A DNA stretch of 64,000 nucleotides from NCBI RefSeq assembly GCF_963082655.1, contig NC_081555.1, positions 17,857,437 to 17,921,436 on the forward strand. Reading direction: 5' to 3'. The translations under genes were made by a program, and so were the position numbers. Source of the stretch: Stomoxys calcitrans (Eukaryota > Arthropoda > Insecta > Diptera > Muscidae). The notes below the pieces were generated by a model, which saw nothing but the letters and a program-made list of their open reading frames with translations, was not told where the DNA came from and searched no databases. Positions 57,366 to 64,000 of this stretch are shown here, one piece after another. Position 1 is the first letter of the stretch. Every line of letters starts with the position of its first letter.

Positions 57366-57724
57366 CAATCACTCGAAACTCTTATAAAATCCATCGCTTT
57401 AAGTTCTTTACAGTTATTTTCGTTGAGTGTAGTATAGCACATATGTGTACTCACTCACACACGTCATGTTGCGAGAGAAGTATGGCAAGTCTTTGTTGAG
57501 GGTAAATACCAAATGGAAACCATAGATCATTGACATTTTTACCGTTCCACACGGCCTGTGCGGCTGAGAGGATAAACGAAAACATATGGCCATTCTCATT
57601 TTAAAAGATTTCCCTTGAAACCAGACATCTCAACAGTTACTCAAGGTTTTTAATATAAGAAGTGAAGAGTGTGAAACATTAAAAAAACTTTTTGATTATT
57701 AAAGACAAGAATGCCCATTAAGTT
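57366..57724. other. Non-coding spacer
   Basis: No feature recognised. Confidence 0.4.
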
Positions 57725-58643
57725 TTATACCCACCACCAAGTGGGGGGTATACTAAGTAGTCATTCCGTTTGTAACTCCTCGAAATATTGCTCCAAGACC
57801 CCATAAAGTATATATATTCTTGATCGTCTTGACATTTTAAATCGATCTAGACATGTCCGTTCGTCTGTCGAAATCACGATAGCGCCCAAATGAATAAAGA
57901 CTAAGGAACAGGGGCGAGCTTCTCACATCTCAATGAGTGCTGTACGTTTCAATTTTAAGCTCAATGATAAGGGACCTTCTTTTCATAGCCGAGTACGAAC
58001 GGCGTGCCGCAGAGCGACACCTCTTTGGGGGAGACATTTTCACAAATGTCGCCAGCATTAGGAGGGGATAAATACCGCTGAAAAATTTTTTAATATTCTC
58101 GCTAGGATTCGAACCCAGGCGTTCTGTGTCATTGGCGGACATGCTAACATCAGCACTACGGTGGCCTCCTTGCATAAAGATATCCGATTGAAATTTTACA
58201 GATACTTCTTATAGTCGTAGGTCATTGGGATTGCCACATCGGATTAGATTTGGATATAGCTCCTATATAAATCGTTCTCCTAGATTGAGTTCTGGAGCCT
58301 TTGGAAGCCGCAACTCTTATCAGATTTTTCTGATATCTTGCAGGTGGTGTTACGACTTCTAACAATCGTGACAAGTTTGGTCCAAATCAGTCCATAACCA
58401 GATATTGCTCCCATATAAACCGATCTCACGATTTGACAACTTGAGCCCCTGGAAGATGCAATTGTTGACCGATTTGGCCGAAATTTTGGTCATAGTGTTC
58501 TTTTTCGAGTTTCAACTACCGCGCTAAGTAGGGTCCATATCGCTTCATAACCAGATATGGCCCCTTATATACCGATTTCAAGATTTGCCATCTTGAGCCA
58601 CTGGAAATCACAATTTTAATCCAATTTGGCTGAAATTTGCACG
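57725..58643 (+). repeat. Family 1 repeat, head and four units, split by a SINE
   Basis: Head TTATACCCACCACCAAGTGG with GGGGGTATACTAAG. Resumes at 58181 after a SINE. Units to 58640, where GGCTGAAATTTGCACGAG runs directly into the 31-bp minisatellite. Confidence 0.8.
57901..58170 (-). mobile_element. tRNA-derived SINE, 3'-shortened
   Basis: B-box as GGATTCGAACCC on the plus strand at about 58106. Flanked by TG(A/C)ATAAAGA at 57891-57900 and 58171-58180, a 10-bp target duplication with one change. The terminal AATGTTCATG part is missing. Confidence 0.85.
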
Positions 58644-61600
58644 AGGGGAAAAGGATACTAAAAATACCCTTTTCAAGGGAAAGGGTACTAAAACTACCCT
58701 TCTTCAAGGAAAATGGTGCTCAAACTACCTTTCTTCAGGGGAAAGGGTGCTAAAACTACTCTTCTTCAAGGGAATGGGTATTAAAACTACCCTTCTTCAA
58801 GGGAAAAGGTTCTAAAACAACCCTTCTTTAAGGGAAAGGGGTACTAAAGCTACCCTTGGCTAAGGAAATGGGTACTACAAATACCCTTCGCCAAGGGAAA
58901 GGGTACTGCAGCAACACTTTGTCAAAGGAAAGGGTACTAAAACCACCCATTCCCATGAGAAAGGGTATTGAAATTGTTCTTCCCGCAGGGAAAGGGTACC
59001 AAAACTACCCTTCCCATGAGAAAGGGTACTAGAACTAACCTTCACCAAGGAAAAGGGTACTACAACTACCCTTCCCTAAAGGAGAAGGTACTAAAACTAC
59101 CCTTCGCCAACGGAAAGGGTACTAAGACTACCCCAAGCCAAGGGAAAGAATACTAAAAACTACCCTTCCCTTCGGTAAAATGTACTAAATCTTACCTTCG
59201 TCAAGGGAAATAGTACTAAAACCGAAATTTGTCTTTCCCAAGGAAAAGGGTAGTAAAATTACCTTGTCCCAAGGGAAAAGGTACTAAAATTACCCTTTCC
59301 CTAAGGAAAAGTACTAAACTTACTTTTTTCCAAGGGAAAGGTACTTAAATTACCCTTTCCCAAGGAAAAGTGTGATAAAACTACCCTTAGCTGAGGGAAA
59401 GAGTACTTAAACTACCCTTCCTCAAGGGAAAGGGTACTAAAACTACCGTTTCCCAAGGGAAAGAGTACTAAAAATACCCCTTCTCCAAGGGCAAGAATAC
59501 CAAAACTACACTTCCCCAAAGGAAAGGGCACTAATACTACCTTTCCGAAAAGGAAAGGGTGCAAAAACTAATCTTTCCCAAGGGAAATGGTACTAAAACT
59601 ACCCTTTCCTAAGAGAAGCGTACCAAAAAACTACCCTTCCCCAAAGGAAAAAGGTACTAAAACTACCTTTCCCCAAGGGAAACGGTACTAAAACTACCTT
59701 TACCCATGGGAAAGGGTACTAAAACTACCTTTCCCCAAGGGAAACGGTACTAAAACTACCTTTCCCCATGGGAAAGGGTACTAAAACTATCCTTCCCCAA
59801 GGGGAGGGTACTAAAACTGCCCTTCTCCAAGGGAAAGGGAACTAAAACTACACTTCCCTAAGCTGTGCTACTAAAACTACCCTAGGGTACTAAGACTACC
59901 CTTCCCCAAGGGAAACGGTACTAAAACTACCTTTACCCATGGGAAAGGGTACTAAAAATACCTTTCCCCAAGGGAAACGGTACTAAAACTACCTTTCCCC
60001 ATGGGAAAGGGTACTAAAACTATCCTTCCCCAAGGGGAGGGTACTAAAACTACCCTTCTCCAAGGGAAAGGGAACTAAAACTACACTTCCCTAAGCTGTG
60101 CTACTAAAACTACCCTAGGGTACTAAGACTACCCTTCCCCAAGGGAAACGGTACTAAAACTACCTTACCCCAGGGGAAACGGTACTAAAACTACCTTTCC
60201 CCATGGGAAAGAGTACTAAAACTAGCTTTCCCTAAGGGGAAGGGTACTACAACTACCCTTCACCAAGGGAAAGGGAACTAAAACTACACTTCCCTAAGCG
60301 AAAGGGTACTTAACTACTCTTTCCTTTGAGGAAGATACTATAACTACCCTTTCCCTTGCGGAAGGGTACTAAACTACCCTTTCTCTTGGGGGTACTAAAA
60401 CTACCCTTCCCGCAGGGAAAGGATACTAAAACTACCCTTCCTCAAGGGATAGGGTACTAAACTTTGGTACTAAAACTATCTTTCCCCAAGGTAAAGGCTA
60501 CTAAAACTTCACTTCCCCAAAGAAAAGGGAACTAAAACTACACTTCCCTAAGGGAAAAGATACTAAAACTACCCTTCCCCAAGGGAAAGGGTATTAAAAC
60601 TTCCCTTCCCCAAGGGAAAGGGTACTAAAACTTCCCTTCCCCAAGGGAATGGGTACTAAAACTGCCTTTCGCCAAGGGAAATAGTACTAAAACTACCCTT
60701 CGTCATGGGAAAGGGTAATAAAAAACCCTTCGTCAAGTTAAAGGAGACTAAAATCTAACCTTCCCCAAGGGAAATGGTACTAAAACCACCCTTCGGTAAG
60801 GGAAGGGTACTAAAACTGTCCTTCGCCAAATGAAAGGCTACTGAAACCACACTTCGGTAAGGGAAGGGTACCAAAACTGTCCTTCGCCAAATAAAAGGGT
60901 ACTCAAACCACCCTTCGTCAAGGTAAAGGGTACAAAAATTACCCTTAGGTAAGGAAAGGGTACAAAAACTACCCTTCGGTTAGGAAAGGGTACTAAAACT
61001 ACCCTTCACCAAAGACAGGATACTAAGACTACCCATCGCCAAGGGCAAAGATACTAAAACTAAACTTCTCCAAGCGAAAGGGTACTAAAACTACCCTTCG
61101 CCAAATGAAAGGTGAATGAAATCTACCCTTCCCGAAGGGAAAGGTTACTTAAAACTACCCTTCCCTAAGGCAAATGATACTAAAACTGCCTTCGCCAAGG
61201 GAAAGGGTACCAAAACTGCCCTTCCCTAAGAGAAAGGGTGCTAAAACTACCCTTCGCCAAGGAAAAGGCTACTAAAACTACCCTTCACAAAGGGGAAGAG
61301 AACTAAAACTACCCTCCGCCAAGGGAAAGGGTACCTTAGCTGCCATTCCCCAAGGGAAATGGTAACGAAACTAGCCTTCGACAAGGGAAGGGGTAATAAA
61401 AGTACCATTCACCAAGGGAATGGGTACAAAAACTACCCTTTGCCAAGGACAAGGGTACTTAAACTATCCTTCGTCAAGGGAAGGGGTACTAAAACTGCCT
61501 TTTGCCAAGGAAAAGTGTATTAAACTAACCTTGACCAAGGGAAAGTGTACTAAAACTATCCTTCGCCAAAGGAAGGGGTATCAAAACTGCCTTTTGCCAA

Positions 61601-61771
61601 GGGAAAGGGTACTAAAACTAGCCTTCGTCAAAGGAAGGAGTACTAAAACTGCCATTTGTCAAGAGAAAGAGCACAAAATCTAACCTTCACCAAGGGAAAA
61701 GGTACTAAAACTACCCTTCGCCAAGAGATGGGGTACTAAAACTACCCTTCCCCAAGGGAAAGGGGAAAGGA
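58644..61771. repeat. 31-bp minisatellite, ~100 units, self-complementary
   Basis: The unit is close to GGGAAAGGGTACTAAAAC followed by TACCCTTCCCCAA. Arms AAGGGTA and TACCCTT flank the loop CTAAAAC in almost every unit. Units vary by one to several bases (CTTCGCC, CTTCCCC, CTTTCCC subtypes), and subtypes cluster, so local amplification occurred. The Gly-Lys-Gly-Thr-Lys-type reading frames are by-products of the unit. Confidence 0.95.
59662..60170. repeat. ~233-bp higher-order repeat in the minisatellite
   Basis: The unusual pieces TACCCATGGG (59701, 59934) and AGCTGTGCTACTAAAAC (59861, 60094) both recur exactly 233 bp apart, so a block of seven to eight units was duplicated. Confidence 0.88.
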
Positions 61772-62600
61772 AGGTGGGCGAATTCTGTCAGTAGTTGGCA
61801 TAATGAGTATCTTTCATATGCTTATAAATTTCTTCAGGTGATTTTTATAAAGTAGAAACTAATAGCGGGTAATTGCTATTCGTAACAAAATTATAAATAT
61901 TTTATTATGTAATTTCATTTGCATCTCCTCAAAGTATTAGTTAAATATCCTGCAAGGGCTTGATTTATCTGTCCGTCTTTCTGTGTGGCTGTACGTCCTT
62001 TTGTCTGTCTATCCGTACTTCTGTTTATCTGTTCGTGATTTTGTCTGTCTGTCCTTCTACCTGTTTGTCTGTCCGCCCTTTTGTTTGTCTGTCCGAGTAT
62101 CTGTCTGTCAAAAACACACTAAGTTCAATTTTAGCTGGCCTATCGAAATTTTGCATATAAGCCAGTTTTGATTGATTGAAAAAGTCCGAAATTGTTTATA
62201 TTGGCTGACGAGGTAAGTCAAACAAGGGTGGATTAAAAACTGTCCTTACGCAAAACCTGCTTGAGTCCTAACATAAGGTTCCGTTATGTTGCTACACAGA
62301 CAGAGAGTCCTATCATATTGCACCCCGGCCATATATATCTATAGACTTTTTCGATGAAATTAATCCTTCCTAAGGTCATTACCGTCCATTAAAAGGTAGA
62401 GAAGAGGTTCACTTCTTTCTGGCTCTTTCTCATTTTGGCTAAAGACAAAAATTCAATGAAATTTTCTCTAAAGATAAATTTTGAATGCAGAGAAAAATCC
62501 CACAAAAATATAACTGCCTGCATATCTTAAAAGAATTTGAAACGGAATTAGTTATAATACAAAAAAAAATCCACTTTATGAAGAGTGAAATGTCAATATA
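61772..62600. other. Non-coding, includes an expanded CTGTCCGT tract
   Basis: 61965-62112 is made of TCTGTCCGTC / TTTGTCTGTC variants, then AAAAACACACTAAGTTC and GAAATTTTGCATA. This is the CCGTCCGTCTGTC box of the family 1 head, expanded from about 20 bp to about 145 bp. Confidence 0.6.
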
Positions 62601-62837
62601 TTGGGTTGCCCAAAAAGTAATTGCGGATTTTTCATATAGTCGGCGTTGACAAATTTTTTCACAGCTTGTGACTCTGTAATTGCATTCTTTCTTCTGTCAG
62701 TTATCAGCTGTTACTTTTAGCTTGCTTTAGAAAAAAAGTGTAAAAAAAGCATATTTGATTAAAGTTCACTCTAAGTTTTGTTAAAAATGCATTTACTTTC
62801 TTTTAAAAAAATCCGCAATTACTTTTTGGGCAACCAA
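62601..62837. mobile_element. Mariner-type MITE, copy 7
   Basis: TTGGGTTGCCCAAAAAGTAA start, TA at 62599-62600 and 62838-62839. The right end reads GGGCAACCAA. Confidence 0.93.
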
Positions 62838-63704
62838 TATTTCCAGCCATCATTATACAATTCACATCGATTGCGTAGCACCAACATCATCTATCTTCCC
62901 CCTGAGTTGCTGCCAACTCAACCAAAATCAAAAGACTAAACAGTCGACTGGCGTCTAACAGGCCAAGAAATTTTGAAAATGCTATAAATGCTCTAAAATA
63001 TCACTAAAAACTCAATGATCGTTGATGTTGATGTTCTTGAATGCCTGAATGCTGTTGATTTCAGCGAGTTTAGTTGAAAGTCATCTCTAGTCTGTGCTGT
63101 GTGAGGGGTAGAGACGATGGTTGCCTATGTTATATGCCAATGGTAAGTATACTCTCATATCGTATCTCTTCATATACTCGGTTTCTAAAAATAACTCCCG
63201 ATCTACACATTTCACCCAACTACACTTGACGAGATGGATAGACATACATACATGCATACACAACCATTATTCTTTAGTCGAGCAGTGTATTTATATCACC
63301 ACACCATCGTCCTACGTCTGTCGGTGCGTCCGTCTGTCCATACATACGCTATTCCCAACATCCCATTGCTAGGGGCTGTGGGCTATGGGCTATGCCACAA
63401 ACATCCATATGTTGTTGGTACAGCAAGAAGAAAAGAATACTCGTAGATGTTCAAATGGCGATACATGGTGGTTCTATGCACAATACGATACTACGTTGGA
63501 TATGTTGTGTACAAGCGATCTATGTGGCAATATGATATAGAGATCCGTTTTTTTCTATAACTTTTCTGACTGAATGCAGCAGGCTTTCTATAGAGTGGAT
63601 CATAAAGCAAAAATGAACAACCAACTCGAATATGCCAATGAGGTCGTCATTAACCCAGGAATGACCAAAAGCTGAATGATAGACGATTTCAAAAATGTCT
63701 ATCC
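62838..63704. other. Non-coding or possible host exon region
   Basis: No repeat partner in the window. It holds the exon candidate at 63065-63142. The remaining frames are unsupported. Confidence 0.4.
63065..63142 (+). CDS. Weak candidate exon with start codon
   Basis: TGCTGTTGATTTCAG precedes 63065 as a fair 3' splice site, and CCAATG|GTAAGTAT follows 63142 as a strong donor. Inside, ATG at 63117 has A at -3 and G at +4 and would code eight residues (MVAYVICQ) before a phase-2 donor. There is no homology and no partner exon in the window. Chance is quite possible. Confidence 0.22.
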
Positions 63705-64000
63705 TGTCTCCCCAAGAGAAAGGATATTCAAACTACCCTTCCCCAAGGGAAAGTATACTAAAACTACCCTGAGGGAAGGGGTACTAAAACTACCCTTCCC
63801 CAAGAGAAAGAGTACCAAAACTACACTTCCCCATGGGAAAGAGTACTAAAACTACCCTGAGGGAAGGGGTACTAAAACTAGCCTTCCCCAAGAGAAAGAG
63901 TACTAAAACTACCCTTCCCCATGGGAAAGGGTACTAAAACTACCCTTCCCTAAAGTAAAGGATACTAACACTATCCTTCCCATAGAGAAAGGGTACTTAA
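63705..64000. repeat. Second 31-bp minisatellite array, cut by the window end
   Basis: Same unit as 58644-61771. A short form ACTACCCTGAGGGAAGGGGT appears at about 63764 and 63851 in units about 87 bp apart, again showing local block duplication. Confidence 0.92.

Noticed and set aside
58968..61683. Proteins with Gly-Lys-Gly-Thr-Lys repeats
   Set aside because: The frames follow the 31-bp minisatellite and shift with unit indels; no start context or conservation.

Overview
This window looks like repeat-rich, AT-rich nuclear DNA of a higher fly, most likely a muscid (Stomoxys, Haematobia or Musca type). That assignment is an inference from recognisable repeat families: the 153-bp repeat with ATATAAACCGATC and GATTTGGCTGAAATTTTGC, a tRNA-headed SINE, a TA-flanked mariner-type MITE, and LINE, BEL/Pao and Transib elements. 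I found no host protein gene that I can name. Two weak exon candidates (25641-25909 and 63065-63142) are listed.

Layout. 1-9 kb: dispersed repeats, an antisense LINE wreck (2.25-4.78 kb) and LINE ORF1 pieces carrying a SINE with a 14-bp target duplication. 9.1-9.35 kb: a short non-autonomous element with CACAGTG termini and 5-bp target duplications. 9.35-18 kb: simple repeats, a second dispersed repeat family, and a LINE RNase H region amplified in ~300-bp steps. 18-23 kb: a SINE broken by more CACAGTG-ended elements, LINE endonuclease fragments, and a dispersed repeat with a SINE inside. 23-36.8 kb: non-coding sequence with microsatellites, a LINE fragment, 153-bp and ~310-bp repeat arrays, and four MITEs or SINEs nested in them.

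36.8-54.1 kb is the centrepiece, a four-level nest. A dispersed repeat (36796-54110) was hit by a BEL/Pao retrotransposon on the minus strand (37009-52660; identical 468-bp LTRs, 5-bp duplication CTTCT, intact 1742-aa Gag-Pol). The retrotransposon's 5' LTR was then hit by an intact Transib transposon (47196-52544; duplication TAACG, 680-aa RAG1-like transposase, ~1.43-kb inverted repeats starting with CACAGTG, the V(D)J recombination heptamer). The same dispersed repeat also holds a mariner-type MITE. The Pao element has an unusual extra 3' ORF: a second zinc-knuckle and protease-like module that has lost its catalytic Asp and lies behind a phase-compatible splice acceptor.

54-64 kb: non-coding sequence, an inverted 153-bp repeat array, and a ~3.1-kb, 31-bp minisatellite whose units are self-complementary. 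A second array of the same unit runs off the window end. The genes here work for mobile elements: Transib transposase on its long inverted repeats (possibly also on short CACAGTG-ended relatives), and Pao Gag-Pol on its own RNA. SINEs and LINE fragments are passengers.
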